Positions 39,230 to 50,765 of a stretch of DNA of 64,000 nucleotides are shown here, piece after piece. The notes below the pieces were generated by a model. It did not search any database and was not told the DNA's origin. It saw only the letters and a program-made list of their open reading frames with translations. Origin of the DNA: Cyprinodon diabolis (taxonomy: Eukaryota > Chordata > Actinopteri > Cyprinodontiformes > Cyprinodontidae). Both the position numbers and the translations under genes were made by a program. Position 1 is the stretch's first letter; every line of letters begins with the position of its first letter. Location of the stretch: contig CM060062.1 in assembly GCA_030533445.1 (NCBI GenBank), positions 6,614,456 to 6,678,455 of the forward strand. Reading direction: 5' to 3'.

Positions 39230-39520
39230 CTTGGCATGGCTCTTTTTGCATGTTATCCCTGAGCATGAGTGGGTTCTCTTCAGGTACTCCCACAGTCCAG
39301 AAAACATTACTGTTAGTTAATTGGTTTCTCTAAATTGTCCTTAGGTGTGTGTTTGAATGGTTGTTTGTCTCTGTGTAGCCCTGTGATGGACTGGCGACCT
39401 GTCCGTCCAGGGTGTACCCTGCCTCGCGTCCGTAGACAGCTGGAGATAGGCACCAGCCCCCCTCACGACCCTAACTGGGATAAGCGTGACAGAAAATGGA
39501 TGGATGGATGTCTCTATGAA
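39230..39520 (+). repeat. SINE-like repeat, sense copy with (ATGG)n tail
   Basis: CAGTCCAGAAAACATTACTG, CTGTGATGGACTGGCGACCT and GTAGACAGCTGGAGATAGGC lead to GACAGAAAATGGATGGATGG. The (ATGG)n end fits the tail of a retroposed element of the same family as 1395-1680. Confidence 0.75.
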
Positions 39521-39544
39521 CCCAGTTGTTTTTTTGTTTTTATA

Positions 39545-39640
39545 TAGTCTAATAATCCTAGAGGGAAATTACTTCCCTGCATTTAACCCATCCCCTTGGG
39601 GAACAGTGGGGCGCCATTGTGAGGGTTGGTTAGAAGTATG
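39545..39640. repeat. Fragment of the second SINE family
   Basis: AGAGGGAAATTACTTCCCTG and TTTAACCCATCCCCTTGGGG match the style of the copy at 59870-60095. Confidence 0.5.
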
Positions 39641-40942
39641 GTAGATTAAGGTGCTCCAGCAGACCATTATTACACAAAAAGATTAAACATCTTGAAATTT
39701 TTAAGTAAATATAGACGTTTTTAACCATATGTTGTGAACCTCATGACTCAACTGTGAATCTACCTTTACTGCCTACCCTCATCTATTCAGAGCACAGCAT
39801 GTAAGCACATTGTCTTGGCCTCAAAGACACTAACTGGGATTGATGGAACAAGCATCTTTTTTCCAACCTCATTTGCTGCAGCTGTAAATGTTCTCCTAGC
39901 TGTTGGTGGGTTCTGGACAGTGCTGTCTCTGAAGATTAGTGCAGAGTCCAGGAATCCCTCCAGGAGCTGCACCACTGATTAAACCTACAACTCTTATCTA
40001 TCTGAGACAACAGGCTCAGGTTATGACCTCCTGGTCCCCATCACTCCTTCAATGTTGAGACAAATCCATGAGAAATCTTCACCCCTGTCAGAGACATTCA
40101 GGGAGACATGAAATTTAGTAATAATTCAAATAATAATGTCTATGCATTGGTGTGCTTTATTCAATTTATTAGAGTATTGAAAATAAATTGTAGTGCAATG
40201 TTCAAAGCTTCAAATGGAAGCACACCAGTTACTTTTTTACCAATACTTTTAAGGTTTATTTGAGTAACTGCCCGGCAGCTTTAATGCTCCAAAGGAACAA
40301 CTTAGAAACCACCAGCGATTTTTGAATTACAGGACAATATGTAGCCCACACTAGCTCCAGGCAAGGGTAATTGTAAAGGTTTTCTGCACTTCCAGATATT
40401 ATTAGAGCATAAGGGAGCACAGCATGTGATGTCTTATATTATTTTCTCCTTAGGTTATCCTCTCAGTCACCTCCAAGGTTCTGGACTCTTAAACAGAACA
40501 CCTTTGTGTTATATACAGTATAGACTTTGAGGTCTGGACCTTAAGGTGATTGGGTTGTCACAATTGTATGTTTTTATGAATATTTTAATGACGATTAATG
40601 AATAATTATATTTCATTGTCAGTTAGATAATTCATGATAAATTCCCCATTTCTTGTGTGAAATCAACATGTTAGTTCTTGCTAACGAGTGGTGAGGTATC
40701 TAACCACTTGCTTTGACAAATATCCATATTTGTTCTTTTGATCTTCCAGATGGTTGTGGACTTCTGGAAAAGGTGTGTTGTTGGGAGGAAAACAAAAGAC
40801 ACATCAGTCCCAAGTGCAAGACCTCAACAAGATATGTGGCAACTATGAAGACTTTATGATTAGTTGATTCCTTCCATCCAAGAAATTAACCTGTTTTGAT
40901 TTAAAGTAATCACCAAGGCCAAGTCAAAATGAATATGCGTGG
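39641..40942. other. Intergenic, nothing recognised
   Basis: No gene, RNA or repeat boundary could be supported. Confidence 0.5.
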
Positions 40943-41070
40943 GGGCTGCTCAGTGGAACAGTGGGTAGCACTGCTGCCTTGCAGCAAGAAGGTTCTGGAT
41001 TTGATTCCCAGCCAGGGATCTTTCTGCATGGAGTTTGCATTTTCTCCCTGAGCATGCATGGGTTCTTGAT
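40943..41070 (+). repeat. SINE head with tRNA-like A and B boxes
   Basis: Positions 40943-41070 read GGGGCTGCTCAGTGGAACAG, GTGGGTAGCACTGCTGCCTT and GATTTGATTCCCAGCC, which align with a tRNA-like head of the family also seen at 39230. The tail is missing. Confidence 0.65.
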
Positions 41071-41791
41071 ATGGTGCATAATCGCGCCATATATACTCAA
41101 TGCTCTGAACTTTGAGTGAATGTTTTTTTGAAATCGGAATGTCTTAAAAGCTGTACAAAATAAAATGTTGTTTTCTATACATCTGTGTATACAAAATGAC
41201 AATAAAAGTTGTCCAAGTCTAATCATTTCTTCTTCACAGAGAGAGTGAAGTATAACAAATATCTACAAGGATGGAGCTTAACCTTTTTTCCTGCCTTTGG
41301 TTCCCATTCTTTGACAGAGCCATAAATCAGAATGGGCTAACTTTTACACTGAGAGTCTCAGACTTTCTCAAAGAGCTTAGTTGAATTGTAAGATGCTGAA
41401 TTTTCTCCCATTATTCTTACCGGCTCCTTTTTATTCTGGTTAGAGGAATAATATTTGTCGTTTGTTGTACATCTTCATTCTTTTGTTAGACAGTATAGCT
41501 AATTAAATTTCTCATATGTCAATAAATAAAACTACATACAGATTAGATCAAATAATAAGTTGAGAGTTTTTTAAACCTTCACACTAAGGTTGTAAGTCTT
41601 TGGGTAGCTTTCAGACAGTATAAGACAAAGACATAATTTCAAGTCCTAAGTTTTAAAAGTAGTTTCTAATTCCTAATTTGGATAAAAACGTATTAGTATT
41701 ATTTAATGTAGCATTCAACTATCACATATTTGCTACATCCTTAAATCCCAGCATGACTTTTTTTTTTACTCAAACTGTGGACCAACAGCCA
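41071..41791. other. Intergenic, nothing recognised
   Basis: AT-rich, no supported gene or repeat. Confidence 0.5.
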
Positions 41792-42083
41792 CACTGGGAA
41801 AAATCAAAATCTAGATATGTCGTTTTTTTTCTTAAAATAACTGCATTTGTTCTTCTATTGAGGAGGTTAAAGAGAAATTTTGCCAATGGAACAAGACAAT
41901 GTACACTTAAAATAAGAAAACACAATTGCATTTCTTATTTCAAGTGCATTTTATCTAAATATCTTATTTTAAGACTAAAAATACTCATTCCATTGGCAAA
42001 CTATCTCATTTACCTACTCAAATTATAGGTAAATACACTTAATTTGAGAAATGTTTACTTGTTTCTAGATCGTTTTTCCAGTG
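41792..42083. mobile_element. MITE with CACTGG ends
   Basis: The left end CACTGGGAAAAATC and right end GATCGTTTTTCCAGTG are inverted. The interior carries paired GCCAATGGAAC/CCATTGGCA and AAATAAG/CTTATTT motifs typical of a common fish palindromic MITE. 292 bp, no coding capacity. Confidence 0.6.
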
Positions 42084-42122
42084 CAGAAGTTCTGATCGTG
42101 ACATAATGGTCATTTAATGAGT

Positions 42123-42300
42123 TCCAACACAGCGTGAAGCAGGCAGTTTTAGTTTTAGATCATCATGATCAATTTTACAGATCATGCATCTGGGAGTTTA
42201 ATCCAATAGAGAACTTGTTGACTGAAATAAAAAATGCTGTTTGCATGACAGAACCACGAAATACTGAGGAAGTGTGCTCAGTAGTTAAATGGGCTCTAAG
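42123..42300 (+). pseudogene. Tc1-like transposase C-terminal remnant
   Basis: The + strand reads WEFNPIENLLTEIKNAVC, close to the Tc1 signature NPIENLW.ELK..V. No upstream transposase remains. The foldback element follows immediately. Confidence 0.55.
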
Positions 42301-42489
42301 CACAACTCCACTACTTCCTGAATTTAAGGCACTTCTTTTATTTCCTGATGTTCATTACTGGATAAATTGACTGATCCAGCTGTGCCATGGTTGCTGAGGT
42401 TAGGCACACCTGGATCAAACAGTTAATCCATCAGGAAAAGACAGGAGAAAAAAAGAGCTGCCTTAAATTCAGGAAATAGTGGAGCTGTG
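42301..42489. repeat. 189-bp foldback (snapback) repeat
   Basis: CACAACTCCACTACTTCCTG at the left pairs with CAGGAAATAGTGGAGCTGTG at the right, and the pairing resumes inward with GATCCAGCTGTGCC against GGCACACCTGGATC around an ATGGTTGCTGAGG centre. The two halves are diverged copies of one sequence in opposite orientation. Confidence 0.8.
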
Positions 42490-42985
42490 CATAGCTCATG
42501 GTCCCCTGAACACACCATCATTGAGTATAGCTGTAAATAAAGAACTTAGCCTAGAAGCTTAAGACAGTTTCTATACGAGCTCAGCATCATCAAAGCCTGT
42601 AATATATGTGTTTTCACATCTCTGAAACCACATAAACACCTTAGGCTTTTTTCACTGCTATCTGCCACCTCTTATCTGTCAACTTCCTGCGTTGCCTGTT
42701 TTTCTGCAAGTGTCAAACAGGAAGTTCTATAACCTTCTAACCCACTAAACTTGTGTAGGCGTTCATAACACACAGCTTGCATGTAGCAGGGGCATCAAAC
42801 GCACGAGTCAATAGTCATAGTTTAATAAAACATATTTATTAAAATCATATAAAAATAGTTTCTAACATAATTTACAATTGTAAATCAAGTGGGTGGAATA
42901 AAAACACAACCAAAAATGTGATCATCCACACACATACCGTTCAACATTAACAACATGGTTCACCATCAGTAGACACAGAAATTGG
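42490..42985. other. Intergenic between convergent gene ends, nothing recognised
   Basis: No gene. The - strand AATAAA (TTTATT near 42834) could be the distal poly(A) signal of the kinase gene. Confidence 0.4.
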
Positions 42986-44023
42986 AAGTGCTTTTCAGGA
43001 CTATTTACTTTATTTACATGACATACACAAACATCTGATCTGTTTCAAGCCATTATAAATATGGTCACAAAAAAACAAAAGCAAAACTCCTCCTCTTAAA
43101 TAATCTGTGGGTCCTTCAGTGACTGTGGATGAAATATATCTATTTGTAGAAAGGCGTAATTCTCTCATAAATAAATAAATATCTTGATTTACAATTCCTA
43201 CCCATGTGAGGCACATAACGCCCCCCCCCCACCCCACCCCACCCCCCCCAAAAAAAGAAGAATCCAAGCATCTAAAGAGCTGAAGGTGTTTGTAAGGTCA
43301 GATTTGCATTGTGTGCACTCAGGTTGATGAAGGTAATCACCTTGCATTAAGCCTTGTGTATTTGTGAAAATAACACAGTAAGAAGGTGAGGAGGAAGGAA
43401 GGGCTGTGTAGTAGAGGTGGATGTAAACAGACTGAGGTGAGACCCGTGTCTTTTTCTTGATTCTGTTTCCAAAAGTTGCTGCAGGCACTATGAGGTTGTC
43501 TGGTTGCTAATGACATAAGAGTAGTGGTGATAGTAGTGGTTGTAAAAAACATAAAACATTGGTTTAACTGATCTAGGCCAATGAGGGGGGAAAAGACAAG
43601 CCATGTAAGGAGTAAATAAAGAACAAAAAGGTTGCAGTACTTCTGTTTGTAGAAATTCAAGTATTTCCAGGATCCCCTTGCCTACAACAATTTCACATAT
43701 GGCACTTTTTACACTCATCACCAATGACTCCACCACTCCCTTTGCGGAGAAGGTGACTGGAATGCTGCATGGCGAGAGTTTACATAACTTGCGCTGTTCG
43801 CCTGCTGTCCCACTGGACGGCCGGAATATGTGCTGTTCGGCTGCAGATGTTTGCAACCTCCCTCCTGGGGAGCACAAGAACACCCATCACATGGATCGGA
43901 GTCCGTTTGGCGACGTGCAAAGGCTCTTGTGAGGTCCTCAGTCCTCAACACTCTCTCTTTTGCAGTCTATTACGCAAACTTTTTATAATAGTCCCTTTTT
44001 GTTGAGTCCGAAGATACACCCTC
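42986..44023 (-). other. pim1: Probable pim kinase 3' UTR
   Basis: About 1 kb after the stop with no reliable coding frame. It contains an AU-rich element at 43167-43180, a C/A-rich run (G-rich in the transcript) at 43220-43251, and a - strand AATAAA (TTTATT at 43011-43016) as a candidate poly(A) signal. Confidence 0.5.
43167..43180 (-). promoter_or_regulatory. AU-rich element in pim 3' UTR
   Basis: The transcript strand reads ATTTATTTATTTAT, three overlapping ATTTA pentamers containing the TTATTTATT nonamer. Such elements bind tristetraprolin-type proteins and shorten mRNA life; mammalian PIM mRNAs are known to carry them. Confidence 0.6.
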
Positions 44024-44244
44024 TCATCGAGCAACCGCCACAGCCACTGGGGTGTGTATGAAGGTGGTAGGCTCATGGGCGATGCTGTGCAGCCTGATCT
44101 CTGTGACCGACTTCTCTGTCTGTGCTGTGGAGGGCACCACTGAAGGGGAGGTGTTCTGCATCCACGAGTGGTTGATAATGTCCTCGAGGGATGGGCGGTC
44201 TGCAGGCCTCTGGGATAGGCACCACTTGATGAGCTGCTGGCATT
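44024..44244 (-). CDS. pim1: pim kinase exon 6 with stop
   Basis: Encodes [27 protein letters not shown], and a non-catalytic tail with [11 protein letters not shown] ending VAVAVAR. The acceptor is CTCCAG; the intron before it is only 76 bp. Confidence 0.92.
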
Positions 44245-46227
44245 CTGGAGAAGGGAGCGACACCAAGTTAGAAAGCACTCACAACTACTGTCAAAGATGG
44301 GCACAAGAACTGGAGGCTACCTGTGGAGATTTTCCTCCGGAACAGAACTTGTGCATTTATGATCTCCTCATCGTGTTCAAACGGGATGTCTCCACACACC
44401 ATATCATACAGCAGGACTCCCAGGGACCAAACAGTGGCAGATCGACCATGGTAGCGATGAAATTTAATCCACTCAGGTGGACTGTACACCCGTGTGCCTG
44501 TCAAACAAAATCAAAATAAAAGGGGACTATTATTATCTATCAATCTTCCTCCACTTTTTCCATCAGAGAGAGCGGTGCACACAAAGACATACCACCATGC
44601 ACACACACACTCATACCTATGGACAATTCAGATATGCTAATTAACCTAACAGTTATATTTTTGGACTGTGGGAGGAAGCTGGGGTATCAGGAGAGAACCC
44701 ACACATGCACCTGAAGAACATGCAAATGCCATGCATAAAGACCCTGAGCTAGGAATCGAACCAATAACCTTCTTGATGAAAAGGAACAATGCAACTCAGT
44801 ATAATATGCATATTACAATTACACACACAACACTGCAGAGGCATCACACTAAATAGAAAGTGGAGTGTAGGCTTAGTGGTTAGAGCAATGGGGATCGGTT
44901 AAATGCAGATGATTATTATTAGTTATTAATGTATTATTATTCATTTTTATTAGTTATAATAATAGTAAGCACAACCAAATAAGATTAGCTTAATATTATT
45001 ATATTGAAAACGAAAGTATTTAAAATGCAGCTGAGTGTGTTTATGGCAAACTAAGCAAGACTGGTGTGACTTGCTGTTTGTGTTGAGACCGGATGCCACA
45101 TGGGACGGGGTGAGCAGACACGTGACTTTGTTTACAAACTTTGAGTTGTAAAAATACCACTTTGTATCGTTAGGGGGCGACAAGCGTACTGCTATCCAGT
45201 TATAATAAGGCCTACTTTCATTTAGAGGGTTAGAAATATTCTAATATATTTTTGTTTTCATCATCTTACCGTCAAAGTCTGTGTAGAATGTGTCCTTGAG
45301 CAAGGCACCAGAGCCGAAGTCGATGAGTTTCATCTCCCCGGTGCGGAGGTCAATGAGGATATTCTCGTCCTTGATGTCCCGGTGCACCACGCCGCAGCTG
45401 TGGCAGTGCCGCACAGCCTCCAGCACCTGGCGGAAGAAGCTCCGCGCCAGTTCCTCGGGCAGAGCGCCCTTCTCAGTGATAAAGTCGAACAGGTCCTTGA
45501 CTATTTCGGGCCTCTCCATGACAATGATGAAGCTGTCGGGCCGCTCGAACCAGTCCAGCATTTTGATGACACCGCGGAAGCCCGTTCCGACCTTCTTTAA
45601 GAGCATGATCTCCAGCGGAACCCGTGAGCCGTTAGCCTAAACGAAAACCAATACATTTCATGTAAATTAAATAAAGAAAACACAAATATCACCGATAAAG
45701 CCACACGGTTACAGGAAGTTTCTTACCAGCTCTACCCACTCCGTTACTCTTTCCTTGGATACATGTTTAACAGCGACCTGGCGGCAAAAAGATACCACGT
45801 CAAAACCAATACAACATTTAAAAATGTAAGCTATATTGTGATATTGATAGAACTATAAAGTTTGTAAGTGGACTAACCGGGGCTCCATCTGATGTCCTTG
45901 TACCGGAGTAGACGGTACCGAAGCCGCCGCTTCCCAAAACCGCGCCGACCTGATAAAGCTTCTCGAAAGGCTCCTTCTCCTTCACTGTAACACAAACAAG
46001 AGACATTCGCTGAATACCAAAAGCCGGTGAAAGTCCTTATACGTCCTTATTGATAGGCAAGAAAAGCTTTAGAAATGTGCGGCAGCCATCGCTGTAGCCC
46101 CGTCCCTCCATGGACGGAAGAAGAAAAGAAAACTGGGCGTCTAACCTTGCTGGATTTGGTGCTGCATTTTCGCCGGCATATCCACGGCGGACATGTGAGC
46201 CAGAGAATTCAGCTTGGAAAGCAGCAT
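44024..46227 (-). CDS. pim1: PIM-family serine/threonine kinase, complete (six exons)
   Basis: Exons 46146-46227, 45878-45984, 45727-45777, 45270-45636, 44321-44497 and 44024-44244 join to 1,005 bp, 334 residues plus stop. PIM kinases are small constitutively active cytosolic/nuclear kinases that promote survival and growth downstream of cytokine signals. The start is [11 protein letters not shown], the family-typical N terminus. The glycine loop is [15 protein letters not shown], the ATP lysine lies in VAVKHV, and the catalytic loop is [16 protein letters not shown] replaces the usual DFG-plus context as in all PIMs, followed by [20 protein letters not shown] and [13 protein letters not shown]. 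Phases agree at all five junctions. [22 protein letters not shown] and the C-terminal EIRLHS favour pim1, while VPLEI and [18 protein letters not shown] look more like pim3, so the paralogue name is tentative. Human PIM1 has 313 residues; this one has a longer tail ending in VAVAVAR. Confidence 0.92.
44321..44497 (-). CDS. pim1: pim kinase exon 5
   Basis: Encodes [20 protein letters not shown] to [16 protein letters not shown]. The acceptor is TTGACAG and the donor GTAGCC. The 772-bp intron upstream contains a SINE and AT-rich DNA. Confidence 0.94.
44575..44790 (-). repeat. Antisense SINE copy in a pim intron
   Basis: TTTGGACTGTGGGAGGAAGC, GAGAGAACCCACACATGCAC and AGGAATCGAACCAATAACCT identify the same family as 1395-1680. 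The rest of the intron (44790-45269) is AT-rich with nothing recognised. Confidence 0.75.
45270..45636 (-). CDS. pim1: pim kinase exon 4 (catalytic loop)
   Basis: Encodes [20 protein letters not shown] through [13 protein letters not shown] to [11 protein letters not shown]. It is the largest exon and markedly GC-rich compared with its surroundings. The acceptor is TTTTAG-like (CGTTTAG) and the donor GTAAGA. Confidence 0.95.
45727..45777 (-). CDS. pim1: pim kinase exon 3
   Basis: A 17-codon exon, [17 protein letters not shown], with the ATP-anchoring lysine. The acceptor is CGCCAG and the donor GTAAGA. The intron on its 5' side is about 100 bp and the one on its 3' side about 90 bp. Confidence 0.93.
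45878..45984 (-). CDS. pim1: pim kinase exon 2
   Basis: Encodes [20 protein letters not shown] and [16 protein letters not shown], holding the glycine-rich loop. The acceptor is TTACAG and the donor GTTAGT. Confidence 0.93.
46146..46227 (-). CDS. pim1: pim kinase exon 1 (start)
   Basis: ATG at 46225-46227 begins [20 protein letters not shown]. The -3 base is a purine. The donor is GTTAG directly below 46146. The frame stays open upstream but without an ATG. Confidence 0.88.
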
Positions 46228-46639
46228 TTCTTCAATTAAATCCAGCTCAGCGATTACTGGCGGCAACGGTTGTAATGTTTTATTCCGATGAAAGATGAAG
46301 AAGATGAAACGCCGCTGGTCGGGCACGTTGCAGAAACCACAACAAAAAAAAAGAATGCGGCAGGATTTTTTTCATCCAGACAACAAAAATTCCGCCAGCC
46401 GCTCAATTGGTCTTTATAAAAATAGAAAGCACAATTGTCCTCGAAACATTTATGAACAGATGAGTAAAACGTGGTAGATATCGTCCGAGATACAATGCCT
46501 GTGCCGTGGTCAGACACCGGCTCCTGGAAACAAAAAGCGGGGGTAGGAGTATTATATTGTAGTGGAAGGCGTATCAGTACGCCCCAGCTTCACAATTAAC
46601 CCCGCCTTCGTTGGTCCTTTAAGCCAATGGGGAAGCAGT

Positions 46640-46760
46640 TAGGATTCCAAACGCTTGTCAATCATAGGATGAAAGTAGAGACACATTTATAAACAACGGG
46701 GCCAGCCAGACATGGCGGGAATCAAAACGCGCCAAAAGAGGTTGAATGATGCGCGATTAT
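46640..46760 (-). promoter_or_regulatory. pim1: Candidate pim promoter with TATA and two E2F-like sites
   Basis: On the - strand a TATAAA corresponds to 46686-46691. GGCGGGAA at 46714-46721 and GCGCCAAA at 46729-46736 both match the E2F consensus and lie 23-50 bp upstream of that TATA. A CCAAT is at 46624-46628 on the + strand. A start near 46655 would give a 5' UTR of roughly 430 nt. Confidence 0.4.
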
Positions 46761-46937
46761 GAACTCTTGTCGGAGGGAGATGCAAATTCCCAACCTTGCA
46801 CATTAAATAGAAAAAGTCACAAATAATATAAAAGAATAGTCTGTTTATTTTACATTAATCCATTTTATTGCTTAATTCTTGTTGAACCTTTAAATAATAG
46901 GTAATAAATATATATTAATCAAATATACAACTATAAA

Positions 46938-47874
<937 letters not shown>

Positions 47875-47882
47875 CTGACGTT

Positions 47883-48987
47883 CAGTGATGGGACTAACGG
47901 CGTTGAAAGTAACGGCGTTACTAACGCCGTTACCTTGTTTTAGTAACGAGTAATCTAACTAATTACTTTGACTGTAACTATAACGCAGTTACCATTGCAG
48001 ACAACCCGTTACTGCGAGTTACTCAGGTCGCACAATGAACGTCTTTTCATGATAGGACTCGTGCGCGCCTTGTCATGAGAGAGGGGAGGATGAGAATGAC
48101 TGATGTATAGTGAGATTACGTCTGTCAGTTGGGTAGGCGGGTGTTTCAGCTGGCGGGTGTTAACGTACAGCACACACAGAGAGATGGAGAGTGAGGAGGA
48201 TCTAGCAGCAAAACAGCGTTTTCCAGATGGAAATACCGGTATTACGTTGAGCTGCGTTTCCCCATCACATACGGTTTCCCCTGCATCTCCGCACAGCGCA
48301 GGCGGCACGATTCACTGCGCAAGCGACAGGAAACGCGCATGCTCGCTAAAGGCGCGCAACAGTCGCCCTGTGCTCGCGCCACAGGAGAACTATGGAGAGC
48401 GTGAACGATCAAATGATAGCCTATATGGAGAAAGGGAGAAATATGGATGGATGGATGGATGGATGAATGGATGGATGGATGGATACTCTGCCTTTTCAAC
48501 CTACTGTACATTATTTGATGGCCTTTGTGGCAGGGATGGAGATCCATATTTTATATCACACACATCTAGATAGATAGATGGATAGATAGATGTTGCAGTA
48601 TCTATAACAACCCAAACACACAGGATTTCAGAATTAGACATCCCCAGTTATTAATTTCATATACTCACCAGATCTGAATGCCCTGTTAAAAAACCTCCCC
48701 CCCTGATGTCATTTACGTTGAGTTGCAATAAATGCAAAACTCTCTGCAGGTTCTTGTCTTTGTCGTCCGCTCTATTCAGCTGGCTTTGGAAAGACATGGC
48801 GAGAAGGTGGGGGCCGGGTGGTGAGGGTTACGTGGGCAAGAAACGCAAAAGTAACGCAATAGTTACTTTTACTAGTAACTAGTTACTTTTATTGTGGAGT
48901 AACTCAGTTATTAACTCAGTTACTTTTTGGGAGAAGTAACTAGTAACTATAACTAATTACTTTTTCAAAGTAACATGCCCAACACTG
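47883..48987. mobile_element. hAT-type transposon with exact 8-bp target duplication
   Basis: Starts CAGTGATGGGA and ends GCCCAACACTG, with CTGACGTT on both sides (47875-47882 and 48988-48995). It is an inverted relative of 11886-13904 and lacks the insertion found there. The interior has a (GGAT)n run at about 48442-48484 and a GATA-type run near 48568-48592. A short frame beginning MESEEDLAAKQRF resembles the start of a transposase exon. 1,105 bp. Confidence 0.88.
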
Positions 48988-48995
48988 CTGACGTT

Positions 48996-49503
48996 ATGTT
49001 TTTAGTTAAATCTTTATAGGTTCTCTGAAGTTTGTTAGAGAACATTAGTGACATAAAAGCGTATCCTTAGTGTAACCTAAAATATTAATCTGAGAAGGTG
49101 CCAAGAGGTCTGTGATAAATCTGAAGGACCAATCGACATCCAGAACTCCATTGGGAAATTCTGCAAACATGAGTGGCGCTCAAATGATAGAAGCTCCAAA
49201 ACAGTTTAGACTGTGGTGAAGGTTCCCTTTCCAGCTGAATAAAAAAAACAAAAACAAAACAAAACATAAACATACTACCAGAGCAACAGTGAAATCATTT
49301 AGATTAAAGGATAAAGATGTGATAGTATGGCCCAGTCCAAATTTAGAAGAATCTTGACCAAGAGCAAAAGGCAAAAGGGTAGTCTGCAGATGGGCAAACC
49401 TGCTGGAAAAAAGGATTGATTTTAAAGGACTGAAAATTATGTTTCACTTTCTCACACTACGCAATGATTCACACCGATGTGTTATTCTGTCATATTCAAT
49501 ACC
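48996..49503. other. Intergenic, nothing recognised
   Basis: No gene or repeat recognised between two hAT insertions. Confidence 0.5.
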
Positions 49504-49511
49504 TTAGAAAT

Positions 49512-50605
49512 CAGAGGTGGGTAATAACTATTTAACTTACTCAGTTACATTTACTTGTGTAACTTTTTGAAAAAACATACTTTTATGAGTAGTTTTATTC
49601 TGTTTTACTTTTCTTGAGTAAAAACATTTAAAGAATCATTGCTTTTACTTAAGTAAAATTTCTGGTTATGTTAGGATTCCAGTTTGTGTGGGTTGTTTTT
49701 TGTGTTTTCCTCTCTCCACCACCAGGCGGTGCCCTGTCCTTGTTGGGCCTCCCTGCACACCTGCGGCTCGTTGGGTCATTACCAGAGGAGTACTTGAGCA
49801 GCTGGCTGTCACTACCTCGCCGCCAGAGTGTTTGCCAGTATTGGGTACTCTAGCTAAACTAAGATTTGCAGAGTCTAACTGTAACATTGTTTTTCTGAGT
49901 CTGAACTTGTATTTTGTCTTTGTTCTTCGGCAGGAAGACTTCCTGTGTACCTGGATAAGCATGGACCGTCTACCTCTGGAAGGATTTACTGAGTCTCACT
50001 GAGCAAGGGGAAAACCTCCACATGATCCGTTCAAGTCCACTCCTGGAAAACCAATTGACAGTCCGCTCCTTTACTCCTCTGGGTCTAACCTATGTCTGCC
50101 TGTCCGCTCTCAAACGAGTTCCCTCTTCTCTAGATTAAACCCCCATAAACTGGATCCAAGGATAAACCAAGAGCCCCCCAAAAGTAAGTGCCTCTCCAGC
50201 AATATTCAAGCCTCAGTCTATTTTCCCACTGTCCACCCTGAACTGATCACTGGGATCTCCCCTTCAGAGTTTCCGGTTCCGGTTCACCGGTCCGCTGAGT
50301 TCCAGCATTGTTTCCCCACTGAGTTTCAATCTCCATTAGTGTTTGCTAACCTACAATTACCCTGGTGAACTTTAACCCGTGGTCTCTGAGTGGTTCTCTG
50401 CATGTGGGTCAGAACTTTAAAGCCCATTATGTCAGGTTAATAGTTATGAGTAACTTCACCTAATGAAAAAAAAAAGCTATTTTTAAACAATTATTTACAA
50501 TTGTGAATTCTTTAAAATTCACTTTTTACTTTTACTTGAGTAAAAATATGATGAAGCAATGCTATTTTTACTTAAGTACAATTTTGGGTATTCTACCCCC
50601 TTCTG
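49512..50605. mobile_element. hAT-type element interrupted by a solo LTR
   Basis: Ends CAGAGGTGGGTA and TACCCCCTTCTG lie between near-identical 8-bp flanks (TTAGAAAT at 49504-49511 and ATAGAAAT at 50606-50613). The arms repeat ACTTTTACTTGAGTAAAA. Without the LTR and its 5-bp duplication the element would be about 323 bp. Confidence 0.75.
49669..50434 (+). mobile_element. Solo LTR, 766 bp, with GGTTA target duplication
   Basis: Starts TGTTAGG and ends ATGTCA (TG...CA), flanked by GGTTA at 49664-49668 and 50435-50439. No gag or pol is next to it, so it is a solo LTR left by recombination. The 84-bp segment 50184-50267 has GTAAGT and CAG ends and is absent from the copy at 31414. The strand is given by similarity to that copy and is otherwise arbitrary. 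Confidence 0.85.
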
Positions 50606-50765
50606 ATAGAAATAATTAGGGTTGAAGTTGTGATGTGATTAATAGGAAAAATATTTAGGGAGTGGCAACTTTAGCAGGACACTGCTAAATATATCACTCA
50701 ATCCTGATCGTGATCCAAACCTCTTTTTATCTGTACCCATATGTTAAAGCACTAGAGTCAGAAGG

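Noticed and set aside
40943..41070. Possible tRNA gene
   Set aside because: A- and B-box-like motifs are present but the cloverleaf is poor and the sequence belongs to a SINE family with several copies here.
46228..46326. Upstream N-terminal extension of the kinase beginning at 46326
   Set aside because: The codon there is GTG, not ATG. The frame is open but the family start MLLSK at 46225-46227 is the first ATG. A non-AUG start, as in the long human PIM1 form, cannot be shown.
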